Source: Janibacter sp. Soil728 (GTDB lineage: Bacteria; Actinomycetota; Actinomycetes; Actinomycetales; Dermatophilaceae). From it: a stretch of DNA of 64,000 nt. Position 1 is the stretch's first letter. The number at the start of each line of letters is the position of its first letter. Below are positions 9,800 through 17,087 of the stretch, one piece after another. Position numbers and translations under genes: made by a program. A model generated the notes under the pieces. It saw only the letters and a program-made list of their open reading frames with translations. It made no database searches and was not told the origin of the DNA. The DNA is taken from assembly GCF_001428305.1 (NCBI RefSeq), contig NZ_LMRZ01000003.1, forward strand, positions 1 to 64,000, in the 5' to 3' direction.

Positions 9800-10027
9800 A
9801 TGTGCATCACCGGCAAGCGCGCCTACTACTCACGGGCTGAGGCCAAGAAGAAGGCCAAGGACATGAGCCGACGCACGGGCGAGCGGGTCATCCCCTACCG
9901 CTGCGATGTGTGCCCGGACTGGCACATCGGCAAGCCACCCCCCGGCCTCATCCGGGGTGAGGTCTCCCGCTCGGAGATCCACCAGCACAGGTACGACCGT
10001 GCCCGCGCCCTGGGCTACGAGCAGTGA
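9800..10027 (+). CDS. Small phage-type CxxC protein
   Basis: A 75-residue basic protein. A lysine-rich helix (RAEAKKKAKDM) precedes YRCDVCPDWHIGK, a half zinc-knuckle with CX2C and a WHIG motif common in actinophage early genes. Its C-terminal half is HQHRYDRARALGYEQ. It starts 2 bp after the ATPase stop and shares GTGA with the HNH gene, so it is part of the same operon. Function unknown; nucleic-acid binding is a guess from charge and CX2C. Confidence 0.75.
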   Translation: MCITGKRAYYSRAEAKKKAKDMSRRTGERVIPYRCDVCPDWHIGKPPPGLIRGEVSRSEIHQHRYDRARALGYEQ

Positions 10028-10365
10028 CCATGACCTGCTGCCTCGAGTGCGGGGAGCTGAGCGACGAGGCCCGATGCGAACAGCATCGGGCCTCGCCCGT
10101 TGAGCGGCGCGGCTCGAGCCCACGCGAGCGGGGGTACGACGCCGCATGGGATCGCCTCTCACGGAGTGCTCGAGCAGCACAACCTTGGTGCTCAGACTGC
10201 GGAGCAACCTCAAGGCTCACTGCCGACCACAAGCCCTCCGCGTGGACGCGCAGGGCCAAGGGCCTGCCGCTGCGCCTCATCGACGTGGACGTCGTGTGCA
10301 GTGACTGCAACTGGGCCCGAGGCTCGAGCCGACCGGGGTCTCCTCGCGCCGACCCTGGGGGGTAG
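10024..10365 (+). CDS. HNH endonuclease next to the terminase
   Basis: A 113-residue phage HNH nuclease. WCSDCG and VVCSDCNWARG give the two CX2C zinc pairs, with LTADHKPS carrying the catalytic His. A further N-terminal CLECG pair is present. In HK97-type cos phages and in capsid-forming islands, an HNH protein beside the large terminase is needed for cos cleavage. That is the likely role here. GTG at 10024 overlaps the previous stop (GTGA); ATG at 10030 is the alternative. Confidence 0.88.
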   Translation: MTMTCCLECGELSDEARCEQHRASPVERRGSSPRERGYDAAWDRLSRSARAAQPWCSDCGATSRLTADHKPSAWTRRAKGLPLRLIDVDVVCSDCNWARGSSRPGSPRADPGG

Positions 10366-10508
10366 GGGGTGCGGGGTCCGAGCGGGACCGGGACGCAGAG
10401 GACGAATCTTCGACTCTCTCGAACACCTGTGCGACGAGGAGCCCCAGACCCCCCTCTCAGGGCCTCAAGCACCTACCTCACGCATGAGATAACGACCCTC
10501 TTTGCCCC

Positions 10509-10556
10509 ACTGGGTCTGACTGGGTCTGACTGGGTCTAAAAGCCCCCAGACCCAGT
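10509..10556 (+). repeat. Three ACTGGGTCT direct repeats plus one inverted copy
   Basis: ACTGGGTCT occurs at 10509-10517, 10519-10527 and 10529-10537, and its complement AGACCCAGT at 10548-10556, so the last direct copy can form a 9-bp stem with it. The 10-bp spacing puts the units on one face of the helix, as in protein-binding arrays. Confidence 0.75.
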
Positions 10557-10570
10557 GACCACGACTGGGT

Positions 10571-10601
10571 CTGGGTCCCCCCTCCCTTTAGGGGGACCCA
10601 G
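10571..10601 (+). terminator. 11-bp perfect stem-loop upstream of the terminase gene
   Basis: CTGGGTCCCCC (10571-10581) pairs with GGGGGACCCAG (10591-10601) around a 9-nt pyrimidine-rich loop. It may terminate early transcription before the packaging genes or be part of the packaging site. Confidence 0.55.
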
Positions 10602-10703
10602 TCCCGGTCAGCGCTGGAGAATCGGTGACCGGGTCCGAGAGACCTGGACCCGGTCGATTTTGACCCTCAACCTCTACTTTAGACTTTGCGATACCCTCTC
10701 CTC

Positions 10704-12173
10704 ATGGGGAAGCCGGGACCGAAGTCTCAGATCACAGCTCCCCCGCTCGACCTCACTGGAGCACCAGAGCGGGGATGGGAGCGGGTGGTCTGGTTCGCCC
10801 AACGCTTCCTGCTGGTCCCCAAGGGCACCGGCGCGAAGACCCCGTTTACCCTGCGGCCCTGGCAGGTCGACATCGTGCGGGAGTTCTTCCCGGCCGCTGG
10901 TCGGCCCCGGCAAGGACTGCTGTCCCTCCCCCGCGGCAACGGCAAGACGGCTCTGGCCGCCGTGCTGGCCCTCTACGCGCTGTTTGCTGACGAGCAGGAG
11001 GGAGCGCAGGTTCTGGTGGTCGCATCCGACGAGAGGCAGGCGGGGCACGTCCTGCGGGCTGCGCGTCGGATGATCGAGCTGTCTCCTGAGCTGGCCGAGC
11101 GCACTCACCTGTACGCCGATCGGATCCACTGCCCGCAGACCGACTCGGAGATGCGGGCGCTCCCTGCCGACGAGGGCGCCCTCCAGGGATGGGATCCCAC
11201 GCTCATGATCGTGGACGAGCTGCACGTCGTCACGGAGAAGGTGTGGGAGGCCGTCACGAGCGCCTCCGGCAAGCGGGCCGAGTCGCTCACGCTGGCGATC
11301 TCCACGCCGGCCGACAACACCGAGTCTGTGATGTGGAAGCTGGTGCAGTGGGGCCGTGAGGGCACCGACCCCTCGGAGTTCGTCTACGTCGAGTACAGCG
11401 CCCCGGATGGCTGCGCTCTGGACGACGAGGAGGCCTGGGCTGTCGCGAACCCTGCCCTGGGTGACTTCCTCGCCATCGACGCGCTGCGGAGCCAGAAGCG
11501 CACCATCCGCGAGGAGGCCTTCCGCCGGTACCGCCTGGGGCAGTGGGTCGGGAGCGAGAACACCTGGCTCCCCTTCGACTCCTTCGCACCGCTGGCCCGC
11601 CCTCACCTGATCGGCAAGCGGGAGCGCGTGGTCCTCGCCTTCGATGGGAGCGCCTCGGGCGACTCCACGGCCCTGGTGGGCTGCACGCTCGGTCCGACGC
11701 CCTACGTCTTCGTGGTGGGCCTGTGGGAGAACCCGACGCCCGGCAAGGCCGGCTGGAGGGTGCCACGCGAGGAGGTCGACACCACGGTGAAGGACGCCTT
11801 CAAGCGCTTCAACGTCGTGGAGATGGCCTGTGACCCCTGGGGCTGGCGCTCTGAGATCGAGTCCTGGGCAAAGCGCCACGGGGAGCGCCGCGTCATCGAG
11901 TGGAACACCGCGCACGCCTCACGGATGGCACCGGCCACGGACCGCATGTACCAGCTGGTGGTCACTGGTGGGCTCGAGCACGACGGAGACCCCCGGATGA
12001 TCGCGCACTTCGACAACGCGGTGGCGAAGAACACCAACCTCGGTGACCTCATCAGCAAGGACAAGAAGAACAGCACTCGGAAGATCGACTCGGCCGTGGC
12101 GGCCATCGTCGCCGCAGACCGGGCCGCCTTCCACACCCAGAAGCCCGCTCGCACAGGAAGTTTCGCCTCATGA
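10704..12173 (+). CDS. Terminase large subunit (TerL)
   Basis: The DNA-packaging motor of the satellite; 489 residues. The ATPase has Walker A LPRGNGKT (75-82), Walker B LMIVDELH and the coupling motif LTLAISTP. The C-terminal RNase H-like nuclease has LAFDGSASGDS and CDPWGW acidic residues, then DSAVAAIVAADRA. It resembles the phage lambda/HK97-type TerL of actinophages. ATG at 10704 is preferred over a TTG at 10686; TACCCT lies 6 nt upstream, suggesting a leaderless start. Its stop overlaps the portal ATG (ATGA). No small terminase was found. Confidence 0.95.
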   Translation: MGKPGPKSQITAPPLDLTGAPERGWERVVWFAQRFLLVPKGTGAKTPFTLRPWQVDIVREFFPAAGRPRQGLLSLPRGNGKTALAAVLALYALFADEQEGAQVLVVASDERQAGHVLRAARRMIELSPELAERTHLYADRIHCPQTDSEMRALPADEGALQGWDPTLMIVDELHVVTEKVWEAVTSASGKRAESLTLAISTPADNTESVMWKLVQWGREGTDPSEFVYVEYSAPDGCALDDEEAWAVANPALGDFLAIDALRSQKRTIREEAFRRYRLGQWVGSENTWLPFDSFAPLARPHLIGKRERVVLAFDGSASGDSTALVGCTLGPTPYVFVVGLWENPTPGKAGWRVPREEVDTTVKDAFKRFNVVEMACDPWGWRSEIESWAKRHGERRVIEWNTAHASRMAPATDRMYQLVVTGGLEHDGDPRMIAHFDNAVAKNTNLGDLISKDKKNSTRKIDSAVAAIVAADRAAFHTQKPARTGSFAS

Positions 12174-13456
12174 CCACTACCAAGACCCTCGAGGCCCTCA
12201 CGGCCTCCCTCGACACTCGGCAGGCCGCCATCGCGGAGAACGAGACCTACCTCTCGGGCAAGCAGCGCCTGGCGTTCATGTCCTCGCAGGCCCGCGAGGC
12301 CACGAAGCTGGGCCGGATGGCGACCAACGTCCCCCGGCTGGCCGTCACCTCCTTGGCCGAGCGCCTGCGGGTGACCGACCTGCACCTGTCTGGCCAGCAC
12401 GATGAGGCCCTGTGGGCCGACTTCCGGCGCAACGACCTCGACCAGACGCTCGGGCTGGCCTTCCGGGAGGCGCTCGGCCTGGGCTCCTCCTACGCCATCG
12501 TGTGGGACCGCACCGGGCGGGCCCGGCCGCGGGTGAGCATCGAGTCTGCGCAGCACGTCACGGTGCAGACCGACCCCGGCACCGGGGAGACCCTGGCCGC
12601 GGTGAAGCGGTGGAACGTGCCCGGCGGGAGCCGTGCAGTCCTCTACCTCCCCGACGCGGTGATCCCCTTCACCGCCGACGGCGAGAACGCCACCATCGGC
12701 TGGCGAGAGGGCGAGAGCATCCCCAACCCGCTCGGTGCGGTGCCGGTGGTGGAGTTCCGCAACGGTGACCGGCTCCTGGGCCCCGGCGTCTCCGAGATCG
12801 AGGATCTCAAGCCGCTGGTGGACGCCCTGAACAAGGTGCTGGCCGACATGATGGTCGGCTCTGAGTTCTACGCCCGGCCCCGTCGCTGGGCGACCGGCGT
12901 AGAGCTCGGCGAGGACGAGGAGGGCCGCCCGGTCAACCCCTTCCCCGAGGGCGACCGGATGATGATCTCCGAGGCCGTCGAGGCCCGTTTCGGCTCCCTG
13001 CCGGCTGCGGACCTGGGCTCCTACGAGGCTGCGGTGAAGATCCTCCTGGGGCAGATCATGGCCGTGTCGGCCCTGCCGGCGCACTACATCGGCGTCCTCA
13101 ACTCCAACCCCACCAGCGCCGACGCAAACCGCTCGGCCGAGGCCTCCTTGGCCGCTCGGGCGCAGGCTCGGCAGGCGCAGTTTGGTCGGCCCGTCGAGGC
13201 CATCGGCCGGCTCATGCACGCGGTGCGTACCGGCACCGATCCCGAGGCCGCCGACGTCTCGGTGGTGTGGGCCGACCCGGCCACGCGCTCGGTGGCGCAG
13301 GAGGCTGACGCGGTGGTGAAGCTGCACGCCGAGGGCCTGCTGCCCACGGACTACGCGCTGGCCCGCCTGGGCTACTCCGGCGACGAGATCGCCCGTATCC
13401 GCCTGGCTCGCCTGCAGGAGAGCGTGGAGCGTGCGCGGCTGGAGCCGCCGGCATGA
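12170..13456 (+). CDS. Phage portal protein (SPP1 gp6-like)
   Basis: Forms the dodecameric vertex through which DNA enters the head. 428 residues with the portal layout: N-terminal helices (SQAREATKLGRMATNVPRL), a wing with SYAIVWDRTG and YLPDAVIPF, the stem/clip VPVVEFRN, and the long crown helix region GQIMAVSALPAHYIGV, then NPTSADANRSAEA. Its start and stop each overlap the neighbouring gene by ATGA. The gene keeps usual full length, so it is likely functional. Confidence 0.92.
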   Translation: MTTTKTLEALTASLDTRQAAIAENETYLSGKQRLAFMSSQAREATKLGRMATNVPRLAVTSLAERLRVTDLHLSGQHDEALWADFRRNDLDQTLGLAFREALGLGSSYAIVWDRTGRARPRVSIESAQHVTVQTDPGTGETLAAVKRWNVPGGSRAVLYLPDAVIPFTADGENATIGWREGESIPNPLGAVPVVEFRNGDRLLGPGVSEIEDLKPLVDALNKVLADMMVGSEFYARPRRWATGVELGEDEEGRPVNPFPEGDRMMISEAVEARFGSLPAADLGSYEAAVKILLGQIMAVSALPAHYIGVLNSNPTSADANRSAEASLAARAQARQAQFGRPVEAIGRLMHAVRTGTDPEAADVSVVWADPATRSVAQEADAVVKLHAEGLLPTDYALARLGYSGDEIARIRLARLQESVERARLEPPA

Positions 13457-14274
13457 CGGAGCCTCTGCTCGATTACCGGACGCTGGAGCTCCTGCGGGAT
13501 GGGGCCGTGGCGATCTTCGAGCCGGTCTGGGGCTTCCGCAAGGACGTCCCGGCCGACCAGTGGGTCGACCTGGCGGCCCGGACGATGGTCTCCACCTCCC
13601 TGCAGGGTGAGGCCCTGGGCCGCTCCTACGGCTCCTACGCCACGACGGTGGACGGGAGCGCCCTCCTCCCGCCGGACATCGCCACGACGGCCCGCAGGCC
13701 CGCGCCGGACGACTTCGAGCCGCGCTCCTCCCGTGCGCCCAAGCCGGATCCGCTCATCGACGTGGAGGAGCGCTCCCGGGAGCTGGAGGGCCAGTACGTC
13801 TCTGCCCTGCGCACCATTGGTGGGCTCTCTAGTGGCTTTGAGGACGCCGACCGCCCGCGGGTCGATCGGCTCATCGGGGATGAGGCCGTGGCCGCTGTGC
13901 AGCGCGGCTATCAGGACGGTCTACGCCTCTACGACCAGGAGGACGTGGAGTACGAGGAGTTTGGGCAGGACACCGGCGGCCGCCCCGAGGTGGACGCGCT
14001 CGGCCGCGTCCGACCGAGCACGACTTCCACGAGGGTTCGCGGCTACCGGCGCGGGATCAACCCCGGCTGCTGCGAGCTGTGCTTCTGGCTGTGGAAGGAA
14101 GGGCGCGTCTACCCGATCGACCAGCCGATGCACCGGCACACCGGATGCCGGTGCGTGCCGGTACCCACCACCGACCCTGTGGGCCGGTGGTCCCTGAGCA
14201 ACGAGGAGATGGATCTCCTCGAGGCGCTCTACGAGCGTTACGTGAAGACCGACGATGAGGAGGAGTCAGCATGA
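13453..14274 (+). CDS. MuF-like minor head (capsid morphogenesis) protein
   Basis: A 273-residue protein between portal and scaffold, the position of the SPP1 gp7/MuF family. The C-terminal region has the typical cysteine-rich core CCELCFWLW, then HRHTGCRCVPVP, in which clustered Cys and His probably bind metal. ATGA overlaps join it to both neighbours. MuF proteins help assemble the procapsid and may enter the host with the DNA. No toxin domain is visible. Confidence 0.82.
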   Translation: MTEPLLDYRTLELLRDGAVAIFEPVWGFRKDVPADQWVDLAARTMVSTSLQGEALGRSYGSYATTVDGSALLPPDIATTARRPAPDDFEPRSSRAPKPDPLIDVEERSRELEGQYVSALRTIGGLSSGFEDADRPRVDRLIGDEAVAAVQRGYQDGLRLYDQEDVEYEEFGQDTGGRPEVDALGRVRPSTTSTRVRGYRRGINPGCCELCFWLWKEGRVYPIDQPMHRHTGCRCVPVPTTDPVGRWSLSNEEMDLLEALYERYVKTDDEEESA

Positions 14275-14678
14275 CCGAGCAGGAGCAGACCGTGGAGCAG
14301 GACCAGGAGCAGGAAGGGGCCGACCAGGAGCAGGAGCAGGAGCCCGACACCTTCCCGCGTGACTACGTGGAGAAGCTGCGCAAGGAGAGCGCGGGGCACC
14401 GCACGTCCGCCCGTGAGGCCACCGAGGCCCTGCTGCCGCTGCAGGAGCGCCTGCATGGGGCACTGGTGGGCGCTACGGGCCGTCTGGCCGACCCGTCCGA
14501 CCTCCCCTTCGACCCGGCGCACCTCGAGGACGAGGACGCCCTGACGGCCGCGATCGACGCCCTCCTCGAGGCCAAGCCTCACCTGGCCCCCCGGCGCGTC
14601 TCTGGGGACGTGGGGCAGGGACTGGGTGGCCCCCAGTCCGGCGTGGACCTTGGCGGGATGCTGCGCACGCGAGCCTGA
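14271..14678 (+). CDS. Capsid scaffolding protein
   Basis: A 135-residue acidic protein. Its first 30 residues are a Glu/Gln-rich run; then DTFPRDYVEKLRKESAGHR, typical of actinophage scaffold proteins, is followed by a helical segment (REATEALLPLQERLHGAL) and a glycine-rich tail. It guides capsid shell assembly and is lost on maturation. It lies directly before the capsid gene, separated by a strong hairpin. No protease gene is present, so scaffold exit may not need cleavage. Confidence 0.85.
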   Translation: MTEQEQTVEQDQEQEGADQEQEQEPDTFPRDYVEKLRKESAGHRTSAREATEALLPLQERLHGALVGATGRLADPSDLPFDPAHLEDEDALTAAIDALLEAKPHLAPRRVSGDVGQGLGGPQSGVDLGGMLRTRA

Positions 14679-14686
14679 ACCCTCAA

Positions 14687-14723
14687 CCTGTGGTCGAGGG
14701 TTTCTGTTACCCTCGACCACAGG
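14687..14723 (+). terminator. 15-bp perfect stem-loop between scaffold and capsid genes
   Basis: CCTGTGGTCGAGGGT pairs perfectly with ACCCTCGACCACAGG around TTCTGTT. It starts 9 nt after the scaffold stop and lies 78 bp before the capsid ATG. It could attenuate read-through, stabilise a processed capsid mRNA, or end the upstream transcript so that the capsid gene is expressed from its own promoter. Confidence 0.75.
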
Positions 14724-14801
14724 AGCCCGGCGCTCCTCCTGAACAACGGCTAGATGCCCGCGTGACCACTTCCGCTGCATCTCGTCCTCAGGAGGACTCC
14801 A

Positions 14802-15671
14802 ATGGCTCTCGACACCACCACCGCTACCGAGCTGACTTCCGAGCAGGTCCAGACCGTCCTGGTCCAGCCGCTCGAGGCCCGCTCCACCTTCCTCTCCTCC
14901 GGTGTGCGCATCATCGACACCGCCGGCCCCCTTCGCCTGCCCAAGATGGGTGGAGCGACCGCTCCCCAGTGGCACGGCCAGAACGAGCAGATTTCCGAGG
15001 TCGACCCCGACTTCGACGAGATCACGCTCCTGCCCTCGACGATGAAGTCGGTCAAGACCCTGACCCGCTTCTCCAACGAGCTGGCGCGGCAGTCCGTCGT
15101 GGCTCTGGACGAGGCCCTCAAGGCCCGCCTGGTCAAGGACGTGGCCGACACCATCGACGCCCAGCTCCTGAGCGCAGGCGGCGACGGCGTCACGATGCCC
15201 AAGGGCCTGTTCGGCTACGCCGGCACGCAGTCGGTGCCCGTGGGTGGAGACCTCACGCTCGACCACCTCATCGAGGCTGAGGGCCTGGCCCTGGCTGGCA
15301 ACGTCAACTCCGAGGCTCTGAAGTGGGTCATGACCCCGCGGGAGTTCACCAAGCTCCGGAAGGTCAAGGACACCTCGGAGCGCTACCAGCTCCAGCCCGA
15401 CCCGACCCGCGCCGGTGGCTTTACCCTCTTCGGTCACTCGGTCATCGTCACCGGCCGCGTCCCCGACACCACGGGCGCGACGCCGACGGCCCGCGTCGGT
15501 CTGGTCGACTTCTCGCAGGTCGTCGTGGCCCGCGACGCTTCCCCGAGCGTCAAGATCCTCGACCAGACCTTCGGCGACTTCGACCAGCAGGCCATCCGCG
15601 TGGTGGCCCGCTACGACGCGGCCCCGCTCAACTCCGAGGCCGTCATCGTCCTCTCGGGCATCACCGTCTGA
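14802..15671 (+). CDS. Major capsid protein, HK97 fold
   Basis: A 289-residue HK97-type shell protein. LTSEQVQTVLVQPLEARS is the N-arm. VRIIDTAGPLRLPKMGG and STMKSVKTLTRFSNEL mark the E-loop and spine. PREFTKLRKVKD and GFTLFGHSVIVTG mark the A-domain, with AIRVVARYDAAPLN and VIVLS at the end. No N-terminal delta domain is seen, consistent with the separate scaffold gene. AGGAGG lies upstream. The protein lets the element build its own heads, the key difference from satellites that remodel helper capsids. Confidence 0.94.
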   Translation: MALDTTTATELTSEQVQTVLVQPLEARSTFLSSGVRIIDTAGPLRLPKMGGATAPQWHGQNEQISEVDPDFDEITLLPSTMKSVKTLTRFSNELARQSVVALDEALKARLVKDVADTIDAQLLSAGGDGVTMPKGLFGYAGTQSVPVGGDLTLDHLIEAEGLALAGNVNSEALKWVMTPREFTKLRKVKDTSERYQLQPDPTRAGGFTLFGHSVIVTGRVPDTTGATPTARVGLVDFSQVVVARDASPSVKILDQTFGDFDQQAIRVVARYDAAPLNSEAVIVLSGITV

Positions 15672-15673
15672 CG

Positions 15674-15793
15674 ATGAGCGCGCTCACCAATCTGGAGGCC
15701 TCCCCCTCGGCCTCCTGCGCCCGCCGAGGGGGACGGTCCGACCTCTGCTCCTGGTCTGGCTGTCCCTCTCGGTGCGGGGCGGTGAGCCCATGA
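15674..15793 (+). CDS. Possible 39-residue protein after the capsid gene
   Basis: ATG at 15674, 2 nt after the capsid stop, opens a 39-codon frame (MSALTNLEASPS...) with three cysteines. Its stop overlaps the next ATG as ATGA, like the other junctions in this operon. That overlap is the main support. It has no recognisable domain and may exist only to couple translation. Confidence 0.45.
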   Translation: MSALTNLEASPSASCARRGGRSDLCSWSGCPSRCGAVSP

Positions 15794-15984
15794 GCGAGCC
15801 CGTCCCCGTGCTGGCACTGGTGGGCCCCTCGGTCCTCCAGGAGGCCCGCGCACGCGGCCTGCGGGGCGGCGTCGAGGTGGTCTGGTCTCCCGAGCGTGGA
15901 TGGCTCTGTGCCGACCACACCGCCCAGCCCTGCATCCACACCGAGGGCCTCCCCGGCCCCGGACTTCCTCAGGAGGACTCATGA
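15790..15984 (+). CDS. Small unknown satellite protein
   Basis: A 64-residue protein (MSEPVPVLALVGPSVLQEAR at the start) with TWSP-like aromatic/proline segments (VVWSPERGWLCADH) and two isolated cysteines. ATGA overlaps at both ends place it in the head operon between capsid and head-tail adaptor. That slot in actinophages often holds a small head-decoration or capsid-associated protein. No family recognised. Confidence 0.65.
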   Translation: MSEPVPVLALVGPSVLQEARARGLRGGVEVVWSPERGWLCADHTAQPCIHTEGLPGPGLPQEDS

Positions 15985-16295
15985 GCGCACCGACCGGCCA
16001 GACCGTGGCCGACTTCCTCGGAGCGGGCGACGACGTGGAGCTGGTGGCCCTGGCCTCCCAGCACGTCCTGATCGTCACCGCGATGGCACGGACCTATGTG
16101 CGCGGCAACGGCTTCACTGAGGGCGACGTCTCCGAGGACATCGCGGCCGTCATCACCACGGCCACGGCCCGGATGGTCGCCAACCCCGAGCAGATCAACA
16201 CCCAGATCGGCTCCACGGCTGTGTGGGGTGGCTTCCAGGGCTGGTCCCTGGCTGAGCTCTTCGTCCTCAACTCGTGGCGGGGGCGGGCGGCATGA
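15981..16295 (+). CDS. Head-tail adaptor (gp6/gp15-like connector)
   Basis: A 104-residue helical protein of the phage head-tail connector type. TVADFLGAGDDVELVALASQH, cut by its turn, is followed by VIVTAMARTYVRGNGF, EDIAAVITTATARMVANP and a terminal GFQGWSLAEL segment. These match small adaptors that sit below the portal. Its ATG overlaps the previous stop, and its own stop overlaps the next start. Confidence 0.8.
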   Translation: MSAPTGQTVADFLGAGDDVELVALASQHVLIVTAMARTYVRGNGFTEGDVSEDIAAVITTATARMVANPEQINTQIGSTAVWGGFQGWSLAELFVLNSWRGRAA

Positions 16296-16612
16296 TCCGG
16301 GTGATGCATGAGCGGTGCGACCTCGAGGCATCCGAGGTCGATCGGTTCGGGGACACCACCTGGGTCCTCAAGGCGTCCAACGTCCCCTGCGAGATGGTCC
16401 CGCTGGACTCGAGCGAGCAGACCCAGCGCGGCGTCGCCGTCACGACCACCTACCAGTGGGTGACGCGCTCGACCCTGATCCCCAACGTGCAGACCAACTG
16501 GCGCATCATCTGGCGCGGGAGGGACTTCAACGTGGTGGGTCACGTCGAGGACTACTACCTGCGGGGCCGGCTGCAGCACCGGCAGGCCGTCGTGAAGTTC
16601 ATCCAGGGCTGA
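16292..16612 (+). CDS. Head-closure / head-tail joining protein
   Basis: A 106-residue beta-rich protein in the position of phage head-completion proteins. The final strands WRIIWRGRDFNVVGHVEDYY and RQAVVKFIQG resemble head-tail joining (gp16/HK97 gp7) proteins. ATG at 16292 overlaps the adaptor stop. This is the last gene of the element; the next phage gene would be a tail terminator, and it is missing. The satellite thus appears to make finished heads that need foreign tails. Confidence 0.75.
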   Translation: MIRVMHERCDLEASEVDRFGDTTWVLKASNVPCEMVPLDSSEQTQRGVAVTTTYQWVTRSTLIPNVQTNWRIIWRGRDFNVVGHVEDYYLRGRLQHRQAVVKFIQG

Positions 16613-16632
16613 CCGGACGAGGGAACCTCGTT

Positions 16633-16651
16633 TGGCCGCAGATTGGCCGCA
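16633..16651 (+). repeat. Right copy of the 19-bp candidate integrase arm site
   Basis: An exact second copy of TGGCCGCAGATTGGCCGCA, in the non-coding stretch between the last satellite gene and attR, in the same orientation as the left copy at 6679-6697. Confidence 0.6.
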
Positions 16652-16755
16652 AGCGGGCTCACGATTGCTCGCATCCACTAGCACGCTCTAGACGCTTCCA
16701 CACCGGATTTCCGGTGTTTCTCGCACCGGCTGACATGGGCTCACACCCTCCGATT

Positions 16756-16786
16756 AGTTCGAGATGTACTTCGACATCTGAGCCGA
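16756..16786 (+). repeat. attR, 31-bp copy of the glnA 3' end
   Basis: Exact copy of 6572-6602, in the same orientation but with no glnA sequence in front of it. It marks the right end of the satellite. The sequence beyond is the original downstream region of glnA. Confidence 0.92.
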
Positions 16787-16857
16787 GCCGAGCGCCAGCG
16801 AGGGTCGGGTCAGATGTCGAACAGAAAACTCAGTGACATCTGATCCACGCCACACGC

Positions 16858-16895
16858 CGAAGGGCGGGACTCCCGATCGGGGGTCCCGCCCTTCG
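16858..16895 (+). terminator. Presumed native glnA terminator displaced by the satellite
   Basis: CGAAGGGCGGGAC and GTCCCGCCCTTCG form a 13-bp stem. An inner CCCGATCGGG extends the pairing. It lies 72 bp after attR, so before integration it would have stood just behind the glnA stop. Confidence 0.75.
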
Positions 16896-16904
16896 TCATG
16901 GCTT

Positions 16905-16991
16905 GGTTGTGTGTTGAACCGGTAGCCCAGGATGTCGGCATGCCCTGGGTAGCCCTGCCGGCACGCAGGGCTACCTGTTCAACACACAACC
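16905..16991. repeat. Nested inverted-repeat element
   Basis: Outer arms GGTTGTGTGTTGAAC (16905-16919) and GTTCAACACACAACC (16977-16991) are perfect 15-bp complements. Inside are GGTAGCCC twice and its complement GGGCTACC once, so the last can pair with either copy and give two alternative folds. The 87-bp unit stands alone between glnA's terminator and the epimerase gene. It could be a small structured RNA or a miniature repeat element. Confidence 0.7.
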
Positions 16992-17087
16992 TTCCAGCGA
17001 TTGGGCTCCCTCACCCGCGGTCCCCGGACGGCGACCGGTAGGTGACGTCCACCTGACATCCCCCGCCTCGCAGTGCACAGTGGAGTC

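Larger units (their letters stand above)
10366..10703. other. Non-coding repeat-rich region between HNH and terminase (candidate packaging site)
   Basis: No plausible gene lies in these 338 bp, although a small terminase would be expected here. The sequence holds three direct ACTGGGTCTG units with 10-bp period (from 10509), an inverted copy, a further direct copy at 10564 and an 11-bp-stem hairpin (10571-10601). CCGGGTCC and CCCGGTC variants continue to about 10656. The position, between HNH and large terminase, is where a cos or pac site sits in related phages. A role in packaging or replication is inference. Confidence 0.55.

Noticed and set aside
10555-11073. Small terminase gene before TerL
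   Set aside because: The only frame in the gap runs through repeats and then out of phase into the terL gene; its product is Arg/Ser-rich shadow sequence without a helix-turn-helix.
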